Shown: positions 25,080-36,191, counted from the first letter of the stretch. The stretch: 64,000 bases of DNA from Coriaria nepalensis (GCA_027186245.1 CP114481.1:53762569-53826568); one strand, 5' to 3'. Notes: generated from the sequence alone by a model not told the origin. A program made the numbers and translations.

Positions 25080-25566
25080 AGAACCTAGTTGGACCTGAAT
25101 AATAATAAAAAAAAGAAAAAAAGAAAAAAAGTAAGGCGGGGATGTCCTCAAATTACTGCTAATTATGTTAATTAATTATGTTTAAAATTCGTAATTCATT
25201 AAAAAAGAAAAAAAAAAAAAGAAAAAAAAAAAAGGAATAAAGTAAAGAGAGAATGAGGGACAGCCATGTCTGTCTTTCTTTCTTTTTCAAATTTATTTTT
25301 TATTTTTAAATATATTTCTTTCTCTTTTCCTTTTTATTATTATTTTCCATTTTCTACCAATAAATAAAGAAATATATATATATATATATATATATAAATG
25401 AAAATAATTAATTAATTAATTTTTCCATATAATTTCGAAGCCCTAACGGGTCTAACATATCCAATTGAATGCTTTATACCCTTTTACTTTAAACGCCCTC
25501 TTAATTGCATACTGCTACTTCTGGATTCACTGGAACTGAACTGAGCTGAGCTGAGCTGCTAAAGAA
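25080..25566. other. EXO70B1 promoter and 5' UTR
   Basis: AT-rich, with poly(A)/GA-rich tracts, a TTTCT-rich stretch and an (AT)n run at 25372-25396. CTGAGCTGAGCTGAGCTG lies just before the EXO70B1 start codon. No gene seen. Confidence 0.5.
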
Positions 25567-27456
25567 ATGACGGAAAACGGGGAGGATAAATTGCTGGCGG
25601 TTGCTCGCCACATCGCTAAAACCCTCGGCCACAATGAATCCATGGCTGATGATATCTTACAGATCTTCTCCACCTTCGACGGCAGGTTTTCACGCGAGAA
25701 GATGCTCGACGACGATCCTAGAGCCTTTATTGTACTCGAACGGAACCTGGACTCCCTTGACCGTCAGATTTCTCAGTACGTGTCCAACGAACGCCCGATT
25801 TGGGCTGACGCTGCTGATTCCTCGGCCTTCCTCGACGCTATCGACGAGTTGATCGCGATCATCAGGGAATGGACTCCTGTGGCTGGAGACAAGTCTGTCG
25901 GCGTGTGCCTAGCTCGTGCTGATGATCTGATGCAGCATACTATGTTCCGAGTGGAGGATGAGTTTAGGTCGTTGATCGAACGCGGTGGCGAGTCGTACGA
26001 GTTGACTCGCTCCTCTTACAGGAACGCCGAGTCAACTGGTGATTTGTCCTTTGACTCGGAGGATGAAGAAGTAGGCGGAGGAATTATCAGCGACGGTGAG
26101 GATCATGAGATCCCGATAGCCCAACCTATCACTGACTATGACATCGTGATCGACGCGCTTCCTTCAGGTACGATCAGCGATCTCCATGAGATAGCGAAAC
26201 GCATGGTGGCTGCCGGATTTGCAAAGGAGTGCTCACACGTGTACAGTAGCTCGAGAAGAGACTTCTTGGAAGAGAGCCTCTCGAGATTAGGGCTACAGAA
26301 GCTGAGCATAAAAGAAGTTCAGAAGTTGCCGTGGCAAGATCTAGGAGACGAGATTGAGCGATGGATCAAAGCCATGAACGTCGCTCTTAGGATTCTCTTC
26401 CCGAGCGAGCGTAGACTATGCGACCGCCTCTTCTCGGGCTTATCTTCTGCCTCCGATCTCTCATTCATGGAGGTATGCAGGGGATCCATGATTCAGCTCT
26501 TGAATTTTGCAGATGCAATAGCAATCAGCTCCAGATCTCCTGAGAGGTTGTTCAAAATCCTTGACTTGTACGAGACGTTGAGGGATTTGATGCCAGAGTT
26601 CGAGTCAGTATTCTCTGATAAGTACTGTTCGTTTCTTAGAAATGATGTGATTACGATTTGGAAAAGGTTAGGGGAAGCAATCAAAGGGATATTCATGGAA
26701 CTGGAGAATTCAATCCGTCGAGATCCAGCCAAAGCTGCAGTTCCTGACGGTGGGCTCCACCCGATCACTCGATACGTGATGAACTATCTATTGGCAGCTT
26801 GTCGATCTAGGCAGACTCTTGAACAGGTCTTTGACGAAAATACCTTTTCATCAAGAGAGTCGACTTCTCTATCAGTGGAAATTGCCTGGATTATGGAGCG
26901 GTTAGAGAGCAATTTAGAGATGAAGTCGAAACTATACAAAGACCCCGCGTTGTGCAATGTTTTCATGATGAATAACGGAAGGTATATCGTGCTGAAGGTA
27001 AAAGATAACGATCTCGGTTCGTTCTTAGGAGATGATTGGATTAGGAAACACACCGCTAAAGTCTGGCAGTATTTTGTCAATTACCAGAGGAGCTCGTGGA
27101 ATAAAGTTCTAGCTGTTTTGAAGATAGAAAATGGCTCATTAGCTCCTAATTTGTCTTCTGCAAATTCCATGAAAGAAAAGCTCAAATCTTTCAACATGTA
27201 CTTTGATGAAATTTGCAAAATTCAATCTACTTGGATAATTTTCAACGACCAGTTAAGGGACGAAGCAAGGATTTCAGTTGCAAAAACTGTTTTGCCAGCA
27301 TACCAGAATTTTATTGCCAGGTACCAGGATGTTGTGGAAAATGGGAAGAGGACCGAACGGTATGTTAAGTACACTGCTGAGGATGTGGAAGCTCGGATCA
27401 ACGATCTGTTTCAGGGGAAGGGTGGATCGGGTAGTGGGCGGGGGAGGTCAAGGTAA
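25567..27456 (+). CDS. EXO70B1: EXO70B1, exocyst complex subunit
   Basis: Intronless, 629 aa, as expected for plant EXO70s. The N-terminal helices (DKLLAVARHIAKTLGHNESM, SMADDILQIFSTFDGRFSRE) are followed by an acidic insert around residues 150-180 and the conserved AQPITDYDIVIDALPSGTI. The Exo70 C-terminal rod (about residues 240-620) contains FPSERRLCDRLFSGLSSASD, GLHPITRYVMNYLLAACRSR and QTLEQVFDE. The match to Arabidopsis EXO70B1 is strong throughout. Exocyst tethers secretory vesicles to the plasma membrane. EXO70B1 also serves autophagy-linked transport to the vacuole, is guarded in immunity (TN2 pathway) and supports stomatal opening. The C-terminus is a Gly/Ser/Arg-rich tail (GGSGSGRGRSR), a little unlike other EXO70s. 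Confidence 0.96.
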   Translation: MTENGEDKLLAVARHIAKTLGHNESMADDILQIFSTFDGRFSREKMLDDDPRAFIVLERNLDSLDRQISQYVSNERPIWADAADSSAFLDAIDELIAIIREWTPVAGDKSVGVCLARADDLMQHTMFRVEDEFRSLIERGGESYELTRSSYRNAESTGDLSFDSEDEEVGGGIISDGEDHEIPIAQPITDYDIVIDALPSGTISDLHEIAKRMVAAGFAKECSHVYSSSRRDFLEESLSRLGLQKLSIKEVQKLPWQDLGDEIERWIKAMNVALRILFPSERRLCDRLFSGLSSASDLSFMEVCRGSMIQLLNFADAIAISSRSPERLFKILDLYETLRDLMPEFESVFSDKYCSFLRNDVITIWKRLGEAIKGIFMELENSIRRDPAKAAVPDGGLHPITRYVMNYLLAACRSRQTLEQVFDENTFSSRESTSLSVEIAWIMERLESNLEMKSKLYKDPALCNVFMMNNGRYIVLKVKDNDLGSFLGDDWIRKHTAKVWQYFVNYQRSSWNKVLAVLKIENGSLAPNLSSANSMKEKLKSFNMYFDEICKIQSTWIIFNDQLRDEARISVAKTVLPAYQNFIARYQDVVENGKRTERYVKYTAEDVEARINDLFQGKGGSGSGRGRSR

Positions 27457-27469
27457 GGCAGTTAAAACT

Positions 27470-29310
27470 GTTGGTTGGATAATATATGCAAAAATTTGAA
27501 TGATCTGTGATGGTGCCCAGTGCCTGGTGGTAAAAGCCATTAAACGTTGCTTGCTTGTTGTACGTAATCTTAATCGATATTGTGATTTTGTAGTTCATGC
27601 TTGTAAGTGATAAGTATGTTCTTTTTTCTTTTTCTCTCCATTTGTCTCTGTTTGAGATGAAAAGTTACAGGTGAGTGCTATAACCAGTTTTTGAAACACG
27701 ATTGCTTTCACTTGCTTGCTATGCTTGTTAACTTGACAAAAATGTAGAAAAGAACAAGAAACTCTCGTCTCCAAGAATGTCCAAGTATATAACCAAGGCT
27801 GTATATATGTAGTACACAAATGGATTAGGGGCTGCTGCCAGATTATTTTTGCTGCATAGTTGAGAAAGTCTTGAGACCGAAATTGGAGCAAATGTATCAC
27901 TGGGGGACTACTAAAGTTTCTCCCTTGAAACTTGAATTAGAGGACTATTTTGGTGAGCGTGAAATTGAGCCACAAAATGGGCCTCTTTCCTTCAACAACC
28001 CGCGTTCCTTCACAAAATATTCCCAAACGAATTCTTATCTTCGTTTTCATTTGGGCATGCATAAACAATGGGCCAATTCAATTATCTGAGCCCTAGTACT
28101 TGAGACTTACCCTGTTCCTACCAAACACAAATTCATGTTTTCATTATTAAATAATTTTCTTACCAAAAAGATTATATATAAGGTTCCAACTCGGATACAT
28201 TGAATAGCGAAGATGATCCAAAATATAGCAAATCTCGGAACATAAAATGCCAGCTAAGATATATACTGACAAAAACAAAGTAATGTACCTAGAGATACAT
28301 AAATTAATAATCAATTAATATTAATTAATTAATTAATTAAATAAAATCACAATAAAGACAAAAAGTTGAAGATCGGTAAAAGTATCATACCACTGGTAGG
28401 CATGCAGGCAGCTGCGAGGTTAATCTTAATTAGTGCTTAGAGATCTACATTCTACTGCCCTATCCTCAATCAATCATGATCAATCCAATCAATCATGCTC
28501 GCTCCAACCAAAAAATAAATAAATAAATTAATTAATTAAAATAGCAATCATTAATAATTACAAAATTTAATCAAACTCTTAAGCTTAATTAATTGGCTTC
28601 CACCTTGGATTTAGTGCGAAGACAGAGTATACCCATGTTGTTCAATTATGATACCATTAATAACAACAAGTCTAAGTCTGAGTTTAGTTAGGAATCTTTT
28701 ATGTCATAAAACTAAGAATAGCTCGTGCGTTGCTTAAGTAGTTGGTTGGGTCGGTGGCTAACACCTCCTTCCCTTCCCACGAACCTTCCTCATCCCCCCC
28801 TGTTGGGCATTTCTTGTTTTTACTACATCAAATAAGAAGATTATTCAATCATTGAAACACACATTTATATAAGTTATTCAAAGGGTTATATAAGAATCTT
28901 ACTAAAAATTAATTAATTATATACTAATCTCACTTCCTTTACGATCAATTTGATTAATTATTACACTAATTACTTGAGTTAAGGTTAAGCTAACATACAT
29001 CACATTCAGTATTCAATCTTTGCAACTTGAAAGATCACTGAAGAACAAAAATTGAAGCAAAAAGAAAAAAAAAAAAAAAGTCCTCAACAAGGACACTCTC
29101 GTCATTTCAACATCCATTAAACTATACACAAAATTTAATACATTAATTATTGTTTTATTGGTATGTGCATGACTGGTCCTATGTGAATATATATACATAT
29201 AACTCACTTGATCAAACTCACCCTCCCATCACATTAGTTTCCAGAGGGAGAGAAAATCAAACTCACTTGATCTAATTAAGAAGCTAGCTTCTAGTTCTAG
29301 ATCATCTAAT
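27470..29310. other. Intergenic between EXO70B1 and the PADRE gene
   Basis: EXO70B1 3' UTR, then AT-rich DNA with (AATT)n-like runs (about 28318-28340, 28517-28540). I see no supportable gene. A TATA box (TATATATACATA, 29188-29200) lies about 120 bases before the PADRE start codon. Confidence 0.45.
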
Positions 29311-29318
29311 TCTAAATT

Positions 29319-29804
29319 ATGGGTAACAGCCTAAGATGCTGTTTGGCTTGTGTTCTTCCATGTGGATCTCTTGATTTGATCCATATAGTCCACTTAAACG
29401 GCCACGTTGAAGAAATTACACATCCGATCACGGCGGCGGAGATCCTCAAGGCCAACCCGAATCACGTTCTAACCAAAACATCGTCGCAAGGTAATATGGT
29501 CCGCCGGATTTTAATACTATCACCCGAATCGGAGCTTAAGAGAGGTACCGTATATTTCTTAATCCCAGATGCTTCCCTCCCCGAAAAGAAGAAGAAGAGG
29601 AGATCGTCCACAAGTGGTACTAACAAAACAACAAAACAATCTAAAGTGACTACTTCGACTACCACTAGCATTGATGTGTCCGAAGAAGATTGTGACCGTT
29701 ATTTGTCTAGAATCATGTCTCAAAAGAAATCCATCAGGCGGGACCGCCGCCACAGCCACCCCGTCGTATGGCAGCCGAATCTTCCTATTATCACCGAAGA
29801 TTAA
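29319..29804 (+). CDS. PADRE (DUF4228) domain protein
   Basis: Single exon, 161 aa. MGNSLRCCLACVLPCG gives an N-myristoylation glycine (residue 2) followed by likely palmitoylated cysteines (7, 8, 11), so membrane attachment is expected. The PADRE core follows: LIHIVHLNGHVEEITHPITA, AEILKANPNHVLTK, and RRILILSPESELKRGTVYFL then IP. A Lys/Ser/Thr-rich linker leads to a C-terminal DCDRYLSRIMSQK and basic RRDRRHSHP. PADRE genes respond to pathogens and abiotic stress; the biochemical role is unknown. The closest Arabidopsis relatives I recall are At2g30230 and At1g06980, each of which sits next to a CHX gene, as here. Confidence 0.9.
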   Translation: MGNSLRCCLACVLPCGSLDLIHIVHLNGHVEEITHPITAAEILKANPNHVLTKTSSQGNMVRRILILSPESELKRGTVYFLIPDASLPEKKKKRRSSTSGTNKTTKQSKVTTSTTTSIDVSEEDCDRYLSRIMSQKKSIRRDRRHSHPVVWQPNLPIITED

Positions 29805-29829
29805 TATTCAGCCTCTCTATCTCTCTTTC

Positions 29830-31300
29830 CCTGAAGTGGGAATCTTAATATCTTATTTTCCCCAACGGCAATACTATATTTACAATGGGGCCGTTTGTTA
29901 TTAAATGTATGGTATGGGGGTTTTCTAAAAATGATCATATATTCTAGGGTACATCTGGGGATGAATGAGATCATATGGGGTCACAGACTCACCAGAGTCT
30001 TAGTTACAGTAGCATAGATGATAGATCCCTCCTTCTATCATGTGTGATCATATGATCTATTACATCTGGCCAGGTGTTTTGTTTTGTGGATAAAACTCTT
30101 GTTTTTGTTCCTCTAGTCTTGGACTAGATTGGAATTTTCACTTGTTTAGTGATAATTAAGAGAGAATATGTTTGTAGGAATTAATGGGAAATGTAAGTAC
30201 GAAAACATGTTTATTTCAAGTTTCTGAAATTAATAATTATTGGCCCAACATTAAATTGTTCAATCTTCATATGAACACGGAACTGCAGTTGATGTGTTTT
30301 TTCTCATTAGTTAATATGTTCAGACAATTTGGTAACTTAAAAAGGTTAAAGTTAAGATTAGGCAAACCAGGTTGATGAGAATAATTAAATAACTCTTCTC
30401 TAACCCTTGTAAATTAAGTTGCTAATCAGGCTGTTAATCATATATACTATATTATTAATGAATTTGTTTTTGGCATAGCGGCCCCTAGCAGGCGGTCCGC
30501 ACCGGTGGGCTATTAGCTCAATAGTAGTAGAGCATGCTCCGGATTGGATCATTGTGTCGTTGTGCCTGGTCTCGGAAGGCTCTCAGCTACATGAATATGA
30601 TGCATACTCTAACTATAGATATAATGCCGGAAATAGACCGATCTTATATCACCGTTGATTCGAATTAGCAAAAGCAATGTCCGATAATTATTGGTTCAAA
30701 AAGGTTGTCAGATGGCGACATCTTCACACTACACAAAATAAAAAATAAAAATAATTATATATATATATATATAGCTGGCAGGCTGGCATCTTCTTGTATC
30801 AAAACATTTTCCACCATAGTCCATACGCCTCAACGCAGACTTTCACATGGATTCCTCCTTTTCTCACTCCCACATTAATACTTAGCCAATTCACCCGTCA
30901 ATCTTTTTTCTCAAACTTCAAAATATCAGGTGCTAATGAGACCACCATTTTCTCATTGTCTTGAGAAAACTAAGGGCTTCTACTCAAAGTTTTAACTAGT
31001 AATTAATTCAAACTGGTAAATCCCAATGAACTTACAGTAAGAGGGCAAATCGAGTCTTGTGCCGATCGGATTTGTCGCCAATTCCCTAACAACTTGGTTG
31101 GTCCCCCCCCCTGATAGAGACATTTGATCTAGTTAGTAGACAGCTTTTACTTCTTTTGATACCAAAATTGCTTCAATTTTGGAGTTGAAGGGTACCAAGA
31201 TTAGTACCTGAATTCATCTTTTGAAACGAAACTTGAATTATAAATGAATATAAATCATAATAACACCAAACAAAAATGTCATTGAAGAACACGTAAACCT
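29830..31300. other. Intergenic between the PADRE gene and CHX pseudogene
   Basis: Apart from the trnI-GAU-like piece at 30507-30605 I see no gene. There is an (AT)n run at about 30755-30771 and a short hairpin (ATGATAG...CTATCAT) at about 30015-30040. The first 200 bases are probably the 3' UTR of the PADRE gene. Confidence 0.4.
30507..30605 (+). pseudogene. Plastid trnI-GAU 5' exon-like relic (probable NUPT)
   Basis: The text begins GGGCTATTAGCTCA, the 5' half of plastid trnI-GAU. It continues with GTCGTTGTGCCTGG and GGCTCTCAGCTACATG, which belong to the start of its group II intron in the plastid rRNA operon. There are many substitutions, a 3-base insertion in the D-loop region (AATAGTAGTAGAGC) and a spoiled anticodon region, so it makes no tRNA. 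It looks like an old plastid-to-nucleus transfer. The assignment rests on my memory of the plastid sequence. Confidence 0.5.
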
Positions 31301-31307
31301 CGTATTC

Positions 31308-32058
31308 CTATATCTTTACTCTTCTCAAGTGTATGGACTCTTCTTCCGGGGGGACGTAGGCCCACAACTTACTTTGTTGTTGCACCACCAAAATCGAACC
31401 CCTACTAAGGAAATATTTCGACGCAAGTAGCTCTCCAACTGCCCCCAAATCGTTCTCATCGTTCAATCTCTCCAGTTCAGACATCAAACATGAATGCCCA
31501 TGCCTTCTTCCCACCATGACAAGATCATAAGCATTCTCCATAGATTTTTACGGCAAGCATGCCCTCTCCATCATTCACCACTTTCTGTTGACAAGACACC
31601 AGAGGGTTCCGGAACGCTTTGAGCCTAAACTCCTTCAATGTGTTCGTATCAAGGTTCTTGCTCTTTTCCGCAGCCTCCACTAAATCTTCCGACGAAGAGA
31701 AGTAGAAAAGGGTGATTTTTATGTTATCATTTTCTGACATTCGTCCTGAATATGCTAGTGCTTCTCTATCATCTGCACCTCCAAAGAAGAGAACCGCTAC
31801 TCGGTTTGACCGCGGTTGTAGAAGTAAGGAAATAGCCCTCAGGTTTCCTCGATCCACGAGAATACCAACCGAACAAGGAGCCATTTTGATTTTGAGCATA
31901 TTCTTGTTTAATAGCCTAATGGTACGAGAAGACTGGACTCCGCCATCAATTGACTATTGTTTAGGGAAGGGGATGATAACACAGGTTGTTCGGTTTTCTG
32001 AGGCTAGGGAGCATACATCATTGTGCATTGTCGCAGAAGGGGAGATGGCTTTGAAGCA
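31308..32058 (-). pseudogene. CHX-family cation/H+ exchanger fragment (CHX13/14-like)
   Basis: Only the C-terminal cytosolic part remains. Reading the minus strand: KAISPSATMHNDVCSLASEN, then IIPFPKQ, a stop, SIDGGVQSS, NKNMLKIKMAPCSVGILVDR, VAVLFFGGADDREALAYSGR, then a frameshift near 31525-31541. It continues YDLVMVGRRHGHSCLMSELE, LGAVGELLASKYF and ILVVQQQ. These are the usual landmarks of plant CHX antiporter C-termini. The membrane domain is missing, and the in-frame stop and shift mean it is not functional. Position beside PADRE suggests the CHX13/CHX14 locus of Arabidopsis. Confidence 0.85.
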
Positions 32059-32059
32059 G

Positions 32060-32880
32060 TTTGGTATGGAGCAGACCTATTGCACAGTTTGGTATGGCTT
32101 TCACCCTACCACTTTTGCTAATATATGTTGCAACATCCACTTTCACATTTGCTAATATATATTTCAAAACAATCTACGGATCTTTGGTCGAAAACCAAAA
32201 GAGGTAATGCTAATAGAGTATCTTCATATGTCATTCATGTCTTATTTCAATTTTTTAATTAATCGTGAAATTATCATTGAAATGCAAATAGATTGAAACC
32301 TTAATTGATCCATAGGAGTCTATTAGTAGTAGACTCGAATATATAACTAGTTTGAAAGTAAAAATATATCTTGAAAAGTATATGAAACTCTTACATGCAA
32401 TTTGATTGAAACTATCAATGGCTCTGACCGGTTTAGAATTCTTGCGAGTTTCACATAATTAGGATGTTAAGTTCTTTGTTTTCCTAATGTTAGATCCCTA
32501 ACTAAGAAGTAAAAATATATTTGAAACTATCATCGACTCTGTCATGTATGGAATTCTTGAAAATATGTGAAAAGTTTATCAAGTAGGGGCTTGAACTCTA
32601 AGATTTATAACTCATATATAACTAGTTTACTCTATACAAAGGCAGTCTTAACTTTTTTATAGAGAAATAGATGGATTAAATTTATATCAAATTTAAATAA
32701 ATTAGAATAAATTTTTTATGATTATTCATATTAATTATACGAGCAATTGATAATATGAATAGTTAGATAAATACTAACTCATCCAATGTTATTTAAACTT
32801 TATTTAAGTATAATCTCTACCATTACTCATACATATGTATATATATATATATATATATTCTTTAGAAAAAATTGTGGATA
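32060..32880. other. Intergenic AT-rich DNA
   Basis: No supportable gene. It contains an (AT)n run at about 32838-32858, directly left of the plastid insert. Two partly similar passages (TGAAACTATCA.TG.CTCTG, about 32409 and 32523) suggest a small internal duplication. Confidence 0.4.
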
Positions 32881-32884
32881 CAGT

Positions 32885-33102
32885 CAGTAATGCATTGTAT
32901 GTCTCATAATAGGTCTCATTCTTCAACCCTTTCTCGGGAGTCGATAACTATTCATAGCTATTACCTTGACACCAAAGAAAAGTTCAACCCAATGCTTTAT
33001 TTCTGTCTTAGTTGATCCTGATTCGACATTAGAAGTATATTGATTTTTCCCCAATAACCGAATACTTTTGTCTGTAAATACTACATTTTTGCTTGCATCC
33101 AT
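32885..33102 (-). pseudogene. rpl23: rpl23 fragment (plastid ribosomal protein uL23)
   Basis: Starts at ATG (33102) as [20 protein letters not shown], then [20 protein letters not shown] and [14 protein letters not shown]. About 72 of the roughly 93 codons are present. A TGA replaces an Arg codon in the KGRR-type stretch, followed by RMRPIMRHTMHY before plastid homology ends. It is truncated and interrupted, so it cannot serve as a gene. The working copy should be in the plastid. Confidence 0.9.
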
Positions 33103-33262
33103 AAATTTTCTTCTCTATGAGTTCGAGTCTCAATAAGAATGTTAGTTATTACTGTTCATATGTTATGATATATGAATATACCACACCAATTCGTTATGTA
33201 TGGATGATGATATTCCATTGATACAGAGCCAATTCCAATAAACTTATTGGAGGGTCCCATTG

Positions 33263-33285
33263 GCGTCCAGTAGGAATTGAACCTA

Positions 33286-33319
<34 letters not shown>

Positions 33320-33335
33320 ATTCAGCCATGGATGC
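33263..33335 (-). pseudogene. trnI-CAU: Plastid-derived trnI-CAU copy with damaged acceptor stem
   Basis: Minus strand from GCATCCATGGCTGAATGG at 33335 through the CAU anticodon loop (CTCATAAT) to the T-arm (GTTCAATTCCTACTGG). Compared with plastid DNA from memory, four bases (TGCA or equivalent) are missing just after CTACTGGA. The acceptor 3' strand therefore reads TGGACGC, with one A:C mismatch against the 5' strand. Plastid tRNAs in nuclear DNA usually lack promoters and lysidine modification, so function is unlikely. Confidence 0.88.
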
Positions 33336-33441
33336 TTACTGCCAAACCTCCCGCATAGACTTCTAAATAAACAAGGTTTTTATCCTACTACTTCGATTCG
33401 AGAATCAGTTTGGAAATGGCAAAGAAGAAAAAGGAAATACC

Positions 33442-36191
33442 TAGAATTCTTGGACCCTCATATGAAAAACACAACCACGAGATTCCATTAATTCTTGAAT
33501 GGACGGAGGGAGTAACAATTTAAAGAAGGTGTGAAGCTTTACCTTCCTTAGCCCTCTACAAGTCCACAGGGCCGCTGCCAAGCCATTTGGACTCAACCGT
33601 CCGTGTGCAGTATAGCTAGGCTCTGTAGGCAGTTAATGCTTGCTAGAGACAGCAGTTCCTCATCCGTAACAGAACAATGAGATATATTTATCTGTTTGAG
33701 GTTATGGCAAAATTGAGCTAGTGGATGCATTCCATTATCGTTTATATTGAAGCACTTCTTGATATTGAGAACTTGAAGCTGGTTACATCTCATTGCAATG
33801 GCTGACATGCCTACTGAAGTAACACGAGAACATCGACTGAGTTCAAGTTCTCTTAACCTTGACCATTTCGATAATGATATTAATGAACAATCTGTTAGTT
33901 TATCATTGTAAGATAGGTTGACTATTTCAAGAGATGGGCAGCCCCAAGCAATTGCTGCAATTCCTGTAGACGGACAATTAGAGAGAGAGAGAACACTTTT
34001 GAAGCCAAAACATAAACATTTGAAGATTTGATGTGCTATTATGCCTGTACAAATCCAGCTCAGTGAGCTTTGGACAGTTGTTTCCAATATGGATAACTCC
34101 ATCATCAGTTATGTTCAAGCAAATTCCCAGCTTCAAAGAAGAGTCTAGAACATCTTGAGATTGACTTCGAACATAACAAATGAAGTAACGAAGTAGATAA
34201 ACAATAAGATATCAAAAAGGGCTGTATCACATAAATTAAAGATGGCTCAATCGAATGTTCAATCTCATTTTCAGTAACATCCAATTCTTCCAATGAAAGG
34301 CATTGTTGTCCGATCAGAAGAAAGGCATCTCTAGAAACAGAGCTACAAGATTCCATCCTGAGGGGAGAGAGGGAGGTACAAGAATTTGCTACGGTTTCAA
34401 TGGAGGCATATGTTATCTTGTGGCAACATGATGTGTCTAATTTTCTCAAGCCCTTGTGTGTTTGCACTACACCAGAGAACAACTCATTGGTCAATCCCAA
34501 GCATTTACTTACACTCAGCTCCTTGAGTGAGGTCTTCCAATTTGCAAGAGCTCTTGCCCCGGAAGATGTAATCGGGCATCCATAAAGTTTGACTGATTGT
34601 AGTCGTGAAAGTTTTTGTAGACAATATGCCATGTCAGCACTTACCTGAGTCCCATTAAGAAGCAAAGAATAAAGCAAAACGAAGGATCTCATGTAGCAAA
34701 TGGAGAGGAGGAAAAAAAAAATTCAGCATGATAGTGATTTACACTTACTGTGAATCCATGAGATAGTACAAGCTGCTCTAGATATTCAGCACCGAGCATT
34801 AGAGAAGACAAACCCACATGACTAATGTTCTGACATCGACAGAAACTGAGTGTCTGTCTAGGGCAAACTTGAATTAGTATTCCGAATAAAAATAAAGAAA
34901 GGAAAAGAAATGATTCATTACCATAGAATATTGGTCACTTTGCCTATCTGAATCTTGACAATCAAACAATTAAATGAACATTAAGATGCAGATTACAGTA
35001 TAATCTAAAAAGTATGAGAAGGCATGCATTTGCAATGAAGGAAAACCCGTGAATTGTAAATTTTGTGGAGAATAGGTTATAAAATCAAATTCCAGAAATG
35101 AGGTGGAAATTTACATACCTTAAGTGATGTGCAAGATTGTTGGAGGCTTGAAAGCCGATCATCATCAATACCCATACATCCTTCGAGAACTAACTAAATC
35201 TTCAAAGATGTTGTAGTTGAAGGATAGGTGGCAGACATTTCTCTGTTATCTACAAACCTAATCATCACTCTTATTGTCTGAATTATAAATTGCTTACATA
35301 TATTCATATGAAAAGAAAGGAAAAATAAAAAATAAAAACCCGGATTGTGACATTGCATTTTTGTGATATGAGTTAGGCATAATAGTGTAAAAAAGACAAG
35401 TTCATCAGTTTTCTGATTTAATTTATTGACTCAGTATGTTGAATTCAACAGAGCGTGAATTTAGGAAGAAAGGGGGGAAAAGATGAATACCGGCAAGTAA
35501 GAAAGGTTCAAACTTAGCAGCTCCTTGCACTTCATAGCGATCAATCCGACCCCTAAATCAGTGATACCCAAGCACAATTTCAAGCTTATAAGCTTCTACA
35601 CCCAACTGAGATACACCTGATTCCCATATCCGTAATCGACTTACACCTGGCCAGCCATAACTTCTCCAAGTTCTTCACCTCCGCAATCGCCTTCGCCGCA
35701 GAGTCAGTAAGCGACGTGCCATTGGACAGATCGATCTCGACCAAACCAGAACAGTTCGAGACAAAGCTCGACAAACCCTTCGCGGTGAAGAACCTGGATC
35801 GCGAGAGATCGATCGAGCGCAGCGTCGATTTCCAAGCTAAAGAGATCGAAGCCACGGTGGAGTCCTCGACCCGAGGACAGAGCGAGAAGTCGAGGTTGGA
35901 GATAGAGGGGTAACGTTTGATGATTTTTGAGGTTAACTCGGAGCGAAGAGGCCGGAGGGATTTGCGGTGGCGAGACTCGAATAAATGGAAGGATTTGCAG
36001 GTGAGGGAGAACGATTTCAGTGAAAGTGAGTCGTCCTTGAGATGGTCGAGGATTGAAGAAACGATCTCCTCCGTCAGATATTCAAATAGACTTGACGTAG
36101 ATTCGTCCATGGAGGTGTTGTTGAGCTTTTTCATGGAAGGGCTGGAATCAATCGAATCTATGACCAATGCGAAGTGGTGATGCAGAGACAA
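33442..36191 (-). pseudogene. F-box/LRR gene (FBL3-like), broken by several frameshifts
   Basis: Recognisable in order: an F-box (EYLTEEIVSSILDHL, SFSLTCKSFHLFESRHRKSL), then LRRs of the Cys-containing FBL type across several exons. Examples are NLDFSLCPRVEDSTV, LEKLWLARCKSITDMGIRCI, TLSFCRCQNISHVGLSSL, KLYGCPITSSGARALANW and QINISHCSVTDEELLSLAS. Breaks: after GCRSL (about 35590); around QLQHL (about 35205); a 2-base loss near SRCSRL (about 34155); a 1-base loss near 33592, after which LSPNGLAAALWTCRGLRKVK continues in another frame; and an altered intron border near 34045. The tail reads MESRGCVFHMRVQEF then a stop at 33442, short of the usual C-terminus and next to the plastid insert. The family resembles Arabidopsis At5g01720. 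Intact versions are SCF ubiquitin-ligase adaptors. Confidence 0.85.

Larger units (their letters stand above)
32885..33420 (-). mobile_element. Plastid-to-nucleus insertion (NUPT): rpl23-trnI(CAU) segment
   Basis: On the minus strand the order is trnI-CAU, spacer, then the 5' part of rpl23, exactly the colinear arrangement in the plastid inverted repeat. The spacer also matches my memory of plastid DNA (GGGACCCTCCAATAAG, GGAATATCATCATCCATAC). The left break falls inside rpl23 near 32885. The right break lies somewhere between 33340 and 33440, before the F-box pseudogene tail. Differences are mostly C-to-T/G-to-A changes, the usual decay of methylated nuclear DNA. Confidence 0.9.

Noticed and set aside
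31712..32155. 147-codon frame on the plus strand
   Set aside because: It is antisense to the CHX relic, which has clear family motifs on the minus strand.
33263..33335. A working nuclear tRNA gene
   Set aside because: CAU anticodon with plastid trnI flanks and a damaged acceptor stem show it is a plastid relic, not a nuclear tRNA-Met.
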